Positions 1 to 11,583 of a DNA stretch of 64,000 nucleotides are shown piece after piece (the first letter of the stretch is position 1; every line of letters begins with the position of its first letter). Made by a program: the position numbers and the translations under genes. The notes beneath the pieces were generated by a model, which made no database searches, was not told the DNA's origin, and saw only the letters and a list, made by a program, of their open reading frames with translations. Origin of the DNA: Nemertoderma westbladi (lineage: Eukaryota > Xenacoelomorpha > Nemertodermatida > Nemertodermatidae); NCBI GenBank assembly GCA_032718475.1, contig JAUCBJ010000229.1, positions 1-64,000 of the forward strand, in the 5' to 3' direction.

Positions 1-76
1 TCTACACGATCTTCGAAAACACCGCACTTTCCGGTTGGCTAGCCGATGTGTGCAGTCGTACTATACGCGCCCATCC

Positions 77-3000
77 ATTAGTCCCAATAAACCAGTGCCG
101 AGGAATCCCCTCGGTTGGGTGTTGGAATCATAGTCCCAATAAACCAGTGCCGAGGAATCCCCTCGGTTGGGTGTTGGAATCATAGTCCCAATAAACCAGT
201 GCCGAGGAATCCCCTCGGTTGGATGTTGGAATCATAGTCCCAATAAACCAGTGCCGAGGAATCCCGTCGGTTGGATGTTGGAATCATAGTCCCAATAAAC
301 CAGTGCCGAGGAATCCCCTCGGTTGGATGTTGGAATCATAGTCCCAATAAACCAGTGCCGAGGAATCCCCGTCGGTTGGATGTTGGAATCATAGTCCCAA
401 TAAACCAGTGCCGAGGAATCCCCTCGGTTGGATGTTGGAATCATAGTCCCAATAAACCAGTGCCGAGGAATCCCCTCGGTTGGGTGTTGGAATCATAGTC
501 CCAATAAACCAGTGCCGAGGAATCCCCTCGGTTGGGTGTTGGAATCATAGTCCCAATAAACCAGTGCCGAGGAATCCCCTCGGTTGGGTGTTGGAATCAT
601 AGTCCCAATAAACCAGTGCCGAGGAATCCCGTCGGTTGGATGTTGGAATCATAGTCCCAATAAACCAGTGCCGAGGAATCCCTCTCGGTTGGGTGTTGGA
701 ATCATAGTCCCAATAAACCAGTGCCGAGGAATCCCCTCGGTTGGATGTTGGAATCATAGTCCCAATAAACCAGTGCCGAGGAATCCCCTCGGTTGGATGT
801 TGGAATCATAGTCCCAATAAACCAGTGCCGAGGAATCCCCTCGGTTGGGTGTTGGAATCATAGTCCCAATAAACCAGTGCCGAGGAATCCCGTCGGTTGG
901 ATGTTGGAATCATAGTCCCAATAAACCAGTGCCGAGGAATCCCCTCGGTTGGGTGTTGGAATCATAGTCCCAATAAACCAGTGCCGAGGAATCCCGTCGG
1001 TTGGATGTTGGAATCATAGTCCCAATAAACCAGTGCCGAGGAATCCCCTCCCTCGGTTGGATGTTGGAATCATAGTCCCAATAAACCAGTGCCGAGGAAT
1101 CCCGTCGGTTGGATGTTGGAATCATAGTCCCAATAAACCAGTGCCGAGGAATCCCCTCGGTTGGGTGTTGGAATCATAGTCCCAATAAACCAGTGCCGAG
1201 GAATCCCCTCGGTTGGATGTTGGAATCATAGTCCCAATAAACCAGTGCCGAGGAATCCCCGTCGGTTGGATGTTGGAATCATAGTCCCAATAAACCAGTG
1301 CCGAGGAATCCCCGTCGGTTGGATGTTGGAATCATAGTCCCAATAAACCAGTGCCGAGGAATCCCCTCGGTTGGATGTTGGAATCATAGTCCCAATAAAC
1401 CAGTGCCGAGGAATCCCGTCGGTTGGATGTTGGAATCATAGTCCCAATAAACCAGTGCCGAGGAATCCCCTCCGGTTGGATGTTGGAATCATAGTCCCAA
1501 TAAACCAGTGCCGAGGAATCCCCTCGGTTGGATGTTGGAATCATAGTCCCAATAAACCAGTGCCGAGGAATCCCCTCGGTTGGATGTTGGAATCATAGTC
1601 CCAATAAACCAGTGCCGAGGAATCCCCGTCGGTTGGATGTTGGAATCATAGTCCCAATAAACCAGTGCCGAGGAATCCCGTCGGTTGGATGTTGGAATCA
1701 TAGTCCCAATAAACCAGTGCCGAGGAATCCCCTCGGTTGGATGTTGGAATCATAGTCCCAATAAACCAGTGCCGAGGAATCCCCTCGGTTGGGTGTTGGA
1801 ATCATAGTCCCAATAAACCAGTGCCGAGGAATCCCGTCGGTTGGATGTTGGAATCATAGTCCCAATAAACCAGTGCCGAGGAATCCCCTCGCCTTGGGTT
1901 GGATGTTGGAATCATAGTCCCAATAAACCAGTGCCGAGGAATCCCCGTCGGTTGGATGTTGGAATCATAGTCCCAATAAACCAGTGCCGAGGAATCCCGT
2001 CGGTTGGATGTTGGAATCATAGTCCCAATAAACCAGTGCCGAGGAATCCCCTCCCTCGGTTGGGTGTTGGAATCATAGTCCCAATAAACCAGTGCCGAGG
2101 AATCCCGTCGGTTGGATGTTGGAATCATAGTCCCAATAAACCAGTGCCGAGGAATCCCGTCGGTTCGATGTTGGAATCATAGTCCCAATAAACCAGTGCC
2201 GAGGAATCCCGTCGGTTGGATGTTGGAATCATAGTCCCAATAAACCAGTGCCGAGGAATCCCCTCTCCTTCGGTTGGATGTTGGAATCATAGTCCCAATA
2301 AACCAGTGCCGAGGAATCCCCTCGGTTGGATGTTGGAATCATAGTCCCAATAAACCAGTGCCGAGGAATCCCCTCGGTTGGATGTTGGAATCATAGTCCC
2401 AATAAACCAGTGCCGAGGAATCCCCTCGGTTGGATGTTGGAATCATAGTCCCAATAAACCAGTGCCGAGGAATCCCCTCGGTTGGATGTTGGAATCATAG
2501 TCCCAATAAACCAGTGCCGAGGAATCCCGTCCGGTTGGATGTTGGAATCATAGTCCCAATAAACCAGTGCCGAGGAATCCCCTCGCCTTCGGTTGGATGT
2601 TGGAATCATAGTCCCAATAAACCAGTGCCGAGGAATCCCCTCGGTTGGATGTTGGAATCATAGTCCCAATAAACCAGTGCCGAGGAATCCCGTCGGTTGG
2701 ATGTTGGAATCATAGTCCCAATAAACCAGTGCCGAGGAATCCCGTCGGTTGGATGTTGGAATCATAGTCCCAATAAACCAGTGCCGAGGAATCCCGTCGG
2801 TTGGATGTTGGAATCATAGTCCCAATAAACCAGTGCCGAGGAATCCCGTCGGTTGGATGTTGGAATCATAGTCCCAATAAACCAGTGCCGAGGAATCCCC
2901 TCCCTTGGTTGGATGTTGGAATCATAGTCCCAATAAACCAGTGCCGAGGAATCCCGTCGGTTGGATGTTGGAATCATAGTCCCAATAAACCAGTGCCGAG

Positions 3001-3936
3001 GAATCCCGTCGGTTGGATGTTGGAATCATAGTCCCAATAAACCAGTGCCGAGGAATCCCCTCCCCTCGGTTGGGTGTTGGAATCATAGTCCCAATAAACC
3101 AGTGCCGAGGAATCCCGTCGGTTGGATGTTGGAATCATAGTCCCAATAAACCAGTGCCGAGGAATCCCCTCCCTGGTTGGATGTTGGAATCATAGTCCCA
3201 ATAAACCAGTGCCGAGGAATCCCCGCCTCGGTTGGATGTTGGAATCATAGTCCCAATAAACCAGTGCCGAGGAATCCCGTCGGTTGGATGTTGGAATCAT
3301 AGTCCCAATAAACCAGTGCCGAGGAATCCCCTCGGTTGGATGTTGGAATCATAGTCCCAATAAACCAGTGCCGAGGAATCCCCTCGCCTTCGGTTGGATG
3401 TTGGAATCATAGTCCCAATAAACCAGTGCCGAGGAATCCCGTCGGTTGGATGTTGGAATCATAGTCCCAATAAACCAGTGCCGAGGAATCCCGTCGGTTG
3501 GATGTTGGAATCATAGTCCCAATAAACCAGTGCCGAGGAATCCCCTCGCCTTGGGTTGGATGTTGGAATCATAGTCCCAATAAACCAGTGCCGAGGAATC
3601 CCGTCGGTTGGATGTTGGAATCATAGTCCCAATAAACCAGTGCCGAGGAATCCCGTCGGTTGGATGTTGGAATCATAGTCCCAATAAACCAGTGCCGAGG
3701 AATCCCCTCCCCTCGGTTGGGTGTTGGAATCATAGTCCCAATAAACCAGTGCCGAGGAATCCCGTCGGTTGGATGTTGGAATCATAGTGCCAATAAACCA
3801 GTGCCGAGGAATCCCGTCGGTTCGATGTTGGAATCATAGTCCCAATAAACCAGTGCCGAGGAATCCCCTCTCCTACGGTTGGGTGTTGGAATCATAGTCC
3901 CAATAAACCAGTGCCGAGGAATCCCCTCTCCTTCGG
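77..3936. repeat. 52-bp satellite derived from the 3' coding end of the adjacent USP48-like gene
   Basis: About 73 head-to-tail units of about 52 bp (range roughly 51-61), each with the core AATCATAGTCCCAATAAACC followed by a variable CCCCTCGG/CCGTCGG linker. On the minus strand each unit spells the last codons of the neighbouring gene, GFLGTGLLGL plus TGA. The units nearest the gene (3830-3936) keep an extra CTCTCCTTCGG segment, encoding PKER in the gene. Most distal units have lost it. The array therefore appears to have grown from the gene end outward. Open frames on both strands are by-products of the repeat. Every unit carries AATAAA on the plus strand; the minus strand, on which the gene is transcribed, has none in the unit. 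Confidence 0.95.
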
Positions 3937-6900
3937 TTGGGTAACCTCTTCAACCGGTTCGTCCACAGTTAGTATAAGTATATCACCGGGACGAACACCC
4001 AGACTACCAATCGCGGTTGAATGTTCCGTCAACTCGTCCATCTTGCAGTTATATAAGTGTTGCTCGTTGGGCGTGTGTCCACAGCTCTGCATTATCGACA
4101 TCTTAAGCTGCCTCAATGTCATCGAGCTATCCACGGTGAGTTTGCTATCAGTAACAAGTTTTTGGGTACGTCTAGATCTTCTGTTGGAAAGGTTGTCGCT
4201 ATTATTGGCTACTATGGGAGGGAGTCCCTTTACGGGGATGTCCTCGGCGCGGCGGATGTAGATGGTGGAGCGGACGTATTGGCTGGCCAATTCCGAGTCG
4301 CGTTGTATCTTGGCGAGATTGCAGGGTTGGCAGACACTGGGGATTGTAGACAGTTGGAAGTCGCCTTCCTCGCTTCGCACCACGAGTATGTGGTCCCGCG
4401 GCTCCTCTTCCACTCCGTAAATATTGATCAGGGTCTCCCACTCGGCGAGGGTAACCAAGGTAACCTCGGAGTCTGCGCTGCAGTCCCCCAGACCGTGGAG
4501 GACGAGGTCGTGAGAGCAGAGAATGTCCCTGTTGGAGACGGGACCTGGTGGGTGGACGGATCCCGGCTTACGGATCCAGTCCCGCCACCCCTCCAACCAC
4601 GAGCTGCTCACCGCGTACAGAATGCTATCCTCGCCCTCGCCGCCATCCGGACCCCCCGGACGGCGGCGTCTCGTGTAGAGGTTGCTCAGCGCCCCCTTGT
4701 GGGTAGCCGCCAGAGCGACCTGGCTGTCTCGCTGCAGCTGCATCTGCACCTCACTGACGCGGCACTGGGGACACGGAACAGTTTCCTGTGGGAACTCCAT
4801 TTCGTCGGGGAAGTATTCCTTAAGTAGGAGCCACGCGGAGAGCGGGATGGAGCGACGGAGTGACGGGTTCACACACAGCTGCATGTGTTCGCAGATAATA
4901 TCGTTATTTATTATCCACAAATTTCCGAGTTCCGACGGGCTGCATGTCGAATTAGGGGATGATACTTTCTTCCGCCAATCCTTGAAGCCCCTCTTACTGA
5001 CCCAGAAATGCGGCTCCTCTGGGGGGCGGGAAATCAGCCCATTGATGAGCTTAACGTTATCATCTAAAGCAAACTCAAGCAACAACGATTCCTTATAGTC
5101 AAACACGCACTCCCTACACATGTGGTTCTCCGTGAGTTTTGGACCGCCCCTAAAATTAGAGTAAAGTAAATCCCCCGCTTTCACACTGACCACTTTCATT
5201 GACTTGACAGCGGATAGAGACAGATTGCCGTGTTCACAGAGGTAGGCCCCATTGTCTATAGCCCCGGGTGTGCTGGGATCCTCCAACCACTCACTCAGCC
5301 ATCGTTTGGGTATCCAATGGAATTGGCGCTCCCCAGACACCACACTCATCTCTGCGCATATAGACTGGACATGGGCTCTGTTGGTTAGGAATGTATCGTT
5401 CTCCGTTGCCCGTAAGCTTTCTGCCCTGAACCTCCATTCGGCGACCTCCGCATTGTCCACATCGACTATTCGTTGAAGCAGTGGCGGTAAAGGGACATCC
5501 GTGTGGAAGGAAACCAAGTCGGCATCAGTGTCCAGATGGTAGACTAACATGTAGACATCGCGAGAGGAGTGGCGGCCGCTCACCAATCTCTGTCGTTTCT
5601 TAGGTGGTTCTTCAGCATCAGCATCTGGTACGGCGGTAACTTTAGTCACCGACTGTTTCGTTGCGACTTCGTCATTGAACGTCCACCATTCCTGCGTTGC
5701 AGGGTCCCTCAGCTCCGCAACGTAATGGCCTTGGTTAGCTGAGCCTCCGAGATGAATTAGTTTGGCGCAAAGCGTGTACCAGAGGGGGGGTGAGGGGGTC
5801 TGGGAGGACCGTGGCCACGGTGGAGGGGTAGAGCATCGCGGTGGAGGCGACCCATTGCCTGGAATCGAAGCCAACTTAGAAAGCAATTCAGCCGAGCCGC
5901 CAGTTTGATATACAAACGGGGACATGTTGATCCTCTCTGGGAACTGAATCGCTGTAGATAATTTCTTCTTGCGGAAAGTCTTCCTGTCAAATACAAACCG
6001 CAATAGTTGGAGATTAAGAACAGGAGGAAGCCGTTCCAGTCGTAGTGCCAGGGTCGCATCCCTCCTAACACCGCAGACACTACAGGCATACTGATTCGAG
6101 TTCACCAGCTCCTCAGGTGCCAAGTACAACTGCAGTGCATCCTCCAGAGACTTGGCTTGTTCGATAGCCAAATCAATTTCATAAAACTCAGTGCGTCTGT
6201 GGGACTCATTTCGGCAAGTTTTACACACAATTACAGAGGCAGATTCACCTTTAAACTGATCAGTGAGTACTTTGAAAACATTTGAATGAGTGCCAACTTT
6301 TTCTTCTAACTTGCTTGTGAAGAGCTTTGAAAACTCGCTTGCATCCTGTTGCTCTCCGGTGTTCAGTCCTATGCTGTGAATAAACGGCGAAGGATCTATA
6401 TAGCGGCGATGGGACCCTTGCATAAGGGCAAATAGACGCTGTAAATGTGCTGGCATTGAAAGTTTATTGTGGAGTTGCGACGAAGCGCTATTATCTAATA
6501 ATGGGGGGTTATTGGGAACCAGAGAGTTGGACCTAGGTGAACCATCATCATCCTCCAATGAGGGAGAACCAAGAGAAATATGGCTGTTTGAACAGATAGG
6601 CTCACTGGCGTCTTGTGTGTCAAATCCTTCAAAGAGCTTACAAGTACTTAAATGGTGATCTCTTTCCATAAAATGAGTACGCGATGGAGTTGACATTGAT
6701 GGCACTGGCGAACTATCTGTAGATCCAAGGCACTCAATGTCATTCAAGGCTTGTTTTAAGTCATCCCTACTAATTGGCGATAGAGGGGAATCACAACCTT
6801 CTACAATCTCAATGTTTCGCATCTCTGTCCCATCGTCAATAGTAGTTGTACGTGTTCCATTATTATAACCCAGTATACCAGTACTTGTTCCGCTACGAGA

Positions 6901-7554
6901 AGTAGAACTAGTATAACCGGCACCGGTAGTAGAAGCCCCAATGCTCAAGCCAGAACAACTACTACTACCGGTGCTCTCTAGATATTTTCCTTCTTTCTTG
7001 TATATTCCACTTAGCTCATTTACTCCGGATATATTTTTAGCTTTATTATCCCCAACACAGGGAAGACTTGATACTTTCGTAAATGGAATTCCTTCAGGTA
7101 AATTGGCACCACGAATAGGTGTCCCAGGAAGGGATGAAGTTTTAGGAATATCGGATGGTTGTAATTCAAATGCTGCAGCAAGAGTATCATCGTAATGATT
7201 AAGTATGGAGACTCGCAAAGTGTGATTATAGAACCACACCTGAAGAAAGCAGTTAGCATAACAAGTGGCACCAAGGTTTTTCAGTCCAATTAATGCGCCA
7301 GATTCCCTAAATGAGTTTTCAATGGTTGTAATACTCTCGGTATATTTTGGTGAATCATCCTTAAACCATTGATCTTCTCCCAAGCAAGACAGACACAATG
7401 GTTTATCTTTGCAGTTTCGCTTATGAACCTTGAGCTGACAAAAGGAACTGTCATCAACATTGTATACCCGCTGCATACGTTGCACAGTGATATTATCTGA
7501 ATCATCATCTTCAATCCAGGACCACTGTTGTTGCTTGACTAATTGCCGTCGCAT
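3892..7554 (-). CDS. USP48: USP48-like ubiquitin carboxyl-terminal hydrolase, single exon
   Basis: Predicted cysteine deubiquitinase of the USP48 family; the known family member removes ubiquitin from nuclear and chromatin substrates. The 1220-residue frame is uninterrupted. The N-terminus aligns by eye with the family start (WSW..., RNCKDKPLC). The USP domain has a Cys box with catalytic C98 in LGATCYANCFLQ, a QQDASEF motif near 402-408, zinc-ribbon pairs C444/C447 and C491/C494, and a His box with H610 (NQGHYVAELRDP) and N627/D628. DUSP-like segments follow at about 700-1080 and a ubiquitin-like fold at about 1120-1200. The C-terminus GFLGTGLLGL matches the usual family ending. Residues about 130-360 are a Ser/Thr/Pro-rich insert inside the USP domain, which explains the excess over the usual length of about 1035. 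The start ATG at 7552-7554 is the only one that keeps the conserved N-terminus. Vertebrate homologues have many exons, so this copy is either a retrogene or has lost its introns. The last 16 codons belong to the satellite downstream. Confidence 0.93.
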   Translation of the reverse strand: MRRQLVKQQQWSWIEDDDSDNITVQRMQRVYNVDDSSFCQLKVHKRNCKDKPLCLSCLGEDQWFKDDSPKYTESITTIENSFRESGALIGLKNLGATCYANCFLQVWFYNHTLRVSILNHYDDTLAAAFELQPSDIPKTSSLPGTPIRGANLPEGIPFTKVSSLPCVGDNKAKNISGVNELSGIYKKEGKYLESTGSSSCSGLSIGASTTGAGYTSSTSRSGTSTGILGYNNGTRTTTIDDGTEMRNIEIVEGCDSPLSPISRDDLKQALNDIECLGSTDSSPVPSMSTPSRTHFMERDHHLSTCKLFEGFDTQDASEPICSNSHISLGSPSLEDDDGSPRSNSLVPNNPPLLDNSASSQLHNKLSMPAHLQRLFALMQGSHRRYIDPSPFIHSIGLNTGEQQDASEFSKLFTSKLEEKVGTHSNVFKVLTDQFKGESASVIVCKTCRNESHRRTEFYEIDLAIEQAKSLEDALQLYLAPEELVNSNQYACSVCGVRRDATLALRLERLPPVLNLQLLRFVFDRKTFRKKKLSTAIQFPERINMSPFVYQTGGSAELLSKLASIPGNGSPPPRCSTPPPWPRSSQTPSPPLWYTLCAKLIHLGGSANQGHYVAELRDPATQEWWTFNDEVATKQSVTKVTAVPDADAEEPPKKRQRLVSGRHSSRDVYMLVYHLDTDADLVSFHTDVPLPPLLQRIVDVDNAEVAEWRFRAESLRATENDTFLTNRAHVQSICAEMSVVSGERQFHWIPKRWLSEWLEDPSTPGAIDNGAYLCEHGNLSLSAVKSMKVVSVKAGDLLYSNFRGGPKLTENHMCRECVFDYKESLLLEFALDDNVKLINGLISRPPEEPHFWVSKRGFKDWRKKVSSPNSTCSPSELGNLWIINNDIICEHMQLCVNPSLRRSIPLSAWLLLKEYFPDEMEFPQETVPCPQCRVSEVQMQLQRDSQVALAATHKGALSNLYTRRRRPGGPDGGEGEDSILYAVSSSWLEGWRDWIRKPGSVHPPGPVSNRDILCSHDLVLHGLGDCSADSEVTLVTLAEWETLINIYGVEEEPRDHILVVRSEEGDFQLSTIPSVCQPCNLAKIQRDSELASQYVRSTIYIRRAEDIPVKGLPPIVANNSDNLSNRRSRRTQKLVTDSKLTVDSSMTLRQLKMSIMQSCGHTPNEQHLYNCKMDELTEHSTAIGSLGVRPGDILILTVDEPVEEVTQPKERGFLGTGLLGL

Positions 7555-7687
7555 ACTGACATACCAGTAGACCTACTTAGTTATTCATAGACAAACAAAA
7601 TACCGGTAGAGAAATACAAAGTCCAGCAGTCCAGTACAGCAGTACCGGTATCTTTATATACGGTAGGCCATACCGTGAGGTATGTAA
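7555..7687 (-). other. Upstream region of the USP48-like gene
   Basis: Between the USP48-like start codon and a LINE fragment lie only about 130 bp, with several ACCGGTA words and a TATATA-like run on the minus strand. It could hold the 5' leader and core promoter. No element can be assigned with certainty. Confidence 0.25.
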
Positions 7688-7965
7688 CAGATGAGGACCT
7701 TCGAATACGTAAGGGAACAGCGCATGGGCAGCATTGAATGGGCTTTCCAGGATTTGGAAGTCGCACAGAATTCATTGGAAACTTAAGGTCCGATTATTTA
7801 GAGCAGCAGTAGTTCCAGTACTCCTCTATGGGAGTCCATGCTGGGCTCTAACTGCTGAGGACACCAAATCCCTGGATGACACATTCACAAGATTGCAAGA
7901 ATGCTACGTTGGGTTCACTGGGTCAAGTACAATGCACACATCTCCAACCAGACACTATATATAGG
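7688..7965 (+). mobile_element. RTE-like LINE fragment (3' reverse-transcriptase tail)
   Basis: Closely related to 41500-41760 of the full-length LINE in this window. It begins at GAGGACCTTCGAATACG and ends near CAACCAGACACTATATA. It translates as RLFRAAVVPVLLYGSPCWAL and flanking residues but has frameshifts around 7720-7740 and 7890-7905. It is a truncated dead copy, and the 3' tail is missing. Confidence 0.9.
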
Positions 7966-8540
7966 GCCTATGCCTACCATTAGGGCTGACAAAAATCTAC
8001 TTTTTAAAAGCGGGAGGCGGGTTTTGCATCAATTACCCCCCCCCCCCCCCCCCGACTTTTGTTTATTGTTTTGGTTCGAATACGGTATATATACGTCCGC
8101 ACCTTTAACTCTAGTGTTTGACAAATTGCTCGTCCCTCTCACTGATGTACACTGTTCTCTGGTTGTATGGGGTGAGTTGAATGAATGAATTGAATTGTAA
8201 GTTGAATGTTGAATGTAAGTTGAAAAGATTAAGTTGAATTTAGTTGATGGTCATTCAGTCATTGGTCATTCACACTGAATAGATAATAATGCTGTAAATG
8301 AGAGTAATGAGCGGTAGAGCATAGTCCAGTCGGGTACTTGAGGTTGGGATAAAAATGAAATATACTTTTCTTCATGCCCTATATTTTTGACTTATTATGC
8401 CCTAGGGCCTATATAATTATTTTAATGCGCTACCGGTACAATTGGATTACTTTATATGATGCCCTATATTTTTTACTCATTTGCCACTGCAAGGTGACAC
8501 ATAAGCACCATTACTATTTGTAATTGTACTGGATTACGCA
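7966..8540. other. Intergenic stretch with a C homopolymer; no gene seen
   Basis: Contains a run of about 17 C at about 8037-8053, a simple GTTGAATGTAAG-type repeat at about 8170-8240, and AT-rich DNA. No exon or element could be recognised. Confidence 0.5.
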
Positions 8541-9392
8541 ATGAGGACGGCCACAAAGGGTGAAGATCTGGGATTTACACTTCAAGAACGCAGAAGTAGT
8601 AGATATCCGGTAACTACAGTCACAGACACCGACTTCGCGGATGACATCGCCCTGCTCTCTAATATGCTAGCAGATGCACAGCTTCTACTGAATAAAGTGG
8701 AGAGGGCTGCTAAGGAGGTTGGATTGCATATAAATGCTACCAAGACCGAATTCATGACTATTAACGTGATGGAAACTCGACAACCATCTGACCATTGATA
8801 ATAATCAACTAGGGAAGGTTGACGACTTCCAGTACCTAGGATCATGGGTAGAGAGTAGCAAAAAGGACATAGAAGTTAGGAAAGCAAAGGCTTGGGTAGC
8901 TCTATCAAAAATGGATACCATCTGGAAATCAGATCCCCCCAGGCACCTGAAGACTAAGTTCTTTCGAGCCACAGCAGCACAGTGGAAAGTGTATTTTTAT
9001 ACGGTGGTGAGACCTGGACACTGACTAAAAATCACTTGAACAACGAATTGATGGTTGCTACACAAGACTACTAAGGGCAGCCCTAAACATCAGCTGGAGA
9101 CAACACATGACAAATGCCGAGCTTTATGGTACAATACCACCTGTATCAACCACCCTCCGTAAACGCAGATTAAGATTCAGTGGGCACTGCTGGCGAAGTA
9201 AAGACGAGGTCATACCAGATCTACTTTTCTGGCAACCAACTCATGGAAAGCGTAGTCGTACGACCGGCCATAACATATATATATCAACTTGAAAGGGATA
9301 CTGAACTTGGGAGAAACGAAATTGCGACAACTATGGAGAATCGGGAAGCCTGGAAGGATCTCATTTCCACTGTCCGAGTTCGCTCGACTTAA
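8541..9392 (+). pseudogene. Degenerate LINE reverse-transcriptase relic (second RTE-like family)
   Basis: The first part translates as DTDFADDIALLSNMLADAQ, the FADD catalytic box of a LINE reverse transcriptase. It is followed by a VDDFQYLGSW-like segment and LRFSGHCWR. These are typical of the C-terminal part of RTE-type elements but differ clearly from the full-length LINE at 38.3 kb. At least two frameshifts (near 8800 and 9000) and stop codons split the frame. The endonuclease and most of the RT domain are absent. It ends near a CGACTTAAATAAATTCGG tail, after which the DNA is AT-rich. Confidence 0.8.
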
Positions 9393-10532
9393 ATAAATTC
9401 GGAGTTTTTTATTTAAAACAAAAAATTTAAATAAAAAAAAATATAAAAACTAATTAATAAAACTAATTACTTTTTTTTACTAGATAAACCAGTCAGCCAG
9501 TTGTAATTGTAAAACCATTTACCCGCTGGGGCCTGGCCTGCTGGCTGCCTGGGGGGGTATAGATTATTTTTATTATAATATTGTTTATTTGGTCTACTAT
9601 GGCTGTGGCTGTATGGTGCATGGCAGCCCATTCAGCCATTACAGCATTAGAGTCATCAAGTAATCTTGGGAAATATTAGTGTAATTTTTTGACTTTACAA
9701 ATAGGCCTAGGGCCTATGTCAGTATGTAGGCCTAATAAAATTAAAAAAAAAATTTTAATATATACCGGTAATAATATTAAAAAAATTATAATAAAAAAAC
9801 TATAATAAAAAAAATTATAATAAAAAAATTATAATAAAAAAAAAATTATAAAAAATTGTAAAAAAATAATTATAAAAATATTTTATATTACCGGTATTTT
9901 ATTTAATACAGTCAGACAGTTTGTTTTTATATATTATATATATTGATATTAAAATCCAAACTGATATTAATTTAATAGGTACCGGTACCGGTACAGTAAT
10001 ATTAATAGGCCTAAATAAAAAGTAGGCCTAAATAAATTAAGTACTGAAGTACGGTAATAATAATAAAATGGTATTCCGAGTCTTTTAGATAAATTTTATT
10101 TAAATAATGAAAAACATCAAATATAACAAGGTTATAGGAAGGAAACCGGAACAATGCCAACTCAATATAACTGTACAGCCATTCCAAGCAAAAGTAAACC
10201 TTTTGGTGAAAAATGAAAGTACTTAGAAATGCATTTCTTTTGTATTGAGTGTGTAGCACACATATTGTGCTTCATAAAACTGTTTTCTAATGTTCCATAA
10301 CCCTCGCCAATTTTTTTTACGGCATCCGCAAAATGTGATTTAAAAAATGCCAAAAATTCAATATTTTTGGCATAATTACATACAAACCAAAATGGTATGA
10401 TCATTACCAAACTGGCAATGTCATATGTTTTTCAGAATCTTATATCTATGTAGTAATTAGCCATGTCGGTTAAATAATGTACAACTAATAAATATTTTTC
10501 TAATAGCATTGTAATGAGTGGATGGAAAATAT
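9393..10532. other. AT-rich low-complexity region; no gene seen
   Basis: Mostly A/T runs with AATTATAATAAAAAA-like simple repeats (9735-9900) and ACCGGTACCGGTAC palindromic words near 9979. No domain-bearing open frame is visible. Confidence 0.6.
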
Positions 10533-11105
10533 GTCACGACCGTTACGGTGAAGAGCAAGTTTTTCCAATATCTCCAGATCCCCGGCAGTACTGCAGTAAT
10601 GGTTATAATCTTTTATATCTATCGTTAGGTGGTTCGTATCAATTGTTTGAGTCATATAGTTTAACTTGACTATATGTTCCAGTTGTAGTAATCAGCGTAA
10701 CGGTCGTGACATTAACATGTGGGAAATGGGAATATTAGCATAGCATGTATAATTCAAGGAACGAAAGTCGTCTTTTTTACTCTCCATTTAGATTACATTT
10801 TGGAATATGATTCCACACAAAGTGATAATTGTAATATTTGGTGTACAAAGGTTTCTTCTTAACCTATAATATGCCATAACAGCATTTATGACCGTAACGG
10901 TTGTGACACAAACCTTAGGAATCATTATTATACAGTATAAATTAATTTGTATCGTTTATGATACCACTGCTGCAGTGGGATGTAATTATAATTGTACTGT
11001 AATCAGGTAGTACACATAATAACCAAAATATCAGCTTACAATACTACATAGAACAGTAGAACGTATGGCTGCTTACATATAATCTGCAAAATTTGAAAAA
11101 TTATG

Positions 11106-11575
11106 GGGTCCTACGAATTACCCCAAAATACCCCAAAATACTCCAAAATACCCCAAAATAGTCAAATATTACCCCAAAATACCCCAAAAAGGCTAAAAAA
11201 ATACCCCAAAATACCCCAAAATAAGCTAACCATGTTTTTTAACAGCGAGGGAAAGGAGCAGGTTACAGTGGCAAGTTTTTTTTAACCAAAACAATAAACG
11301 AGAGTGAAGAAAAAAATTTTAATTATTTTGGGGTAATTCGTCATTATTTTGGGGTAATTCGTCATTTTGCCATATTTTGGGGTAAATTAAATTTCCAAAA
11401 CAAAGGCTGAAAAAAAGTATTTTGGGGTAATTCTAAACTATTTTGGGGTATTTTGGGGTAATTCTAAACTATTTTGGGGTATTTTGGGGTAGTTTTATAC
11501 TATTTTGGGGTCTTTTGGGGTGTTTTGGGGTATTTTGGGGTGTTTTGGGGTATTTTGGGGTAATTCGTAGGACCG
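11106..11575. mobile_element. Foldback (long-TIR) element built of CCCCAAAATA units, 8-bp target duplication
   Basis: The ends are inverted: GGTCCTACGAATTACCCC at the left, and its complement reading GGGGTAATTCGTAGGACC at the right. The 470-bp interior of both arms is CCCCAAAATA / TATTTTGGGG repeats around a short centre (about 11220-11320). AAATTATG occurs immediately outside both ends (11098-11105 and 11576-11583). An 8-bp duplication suits hAT-type transposition. There is no coding capacity. Confidence 0.88.
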
Positions 11576-11583
11576 AAATTATG

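Noticed and set aside
77-3936. CRISPR-like array of direct repeats
   Set aside because: Units are contiguous with no spacers, in a eukaryotic genome, and derive from the USP48 coding end.
8037-8053. C/G homopolymers here and at 35569-35589, 42643-42656 and 54073-54095 as functional signals
   Set aside because: Such runs are prone to sequencing and assembly error and have no clear context; used only as landmarks.
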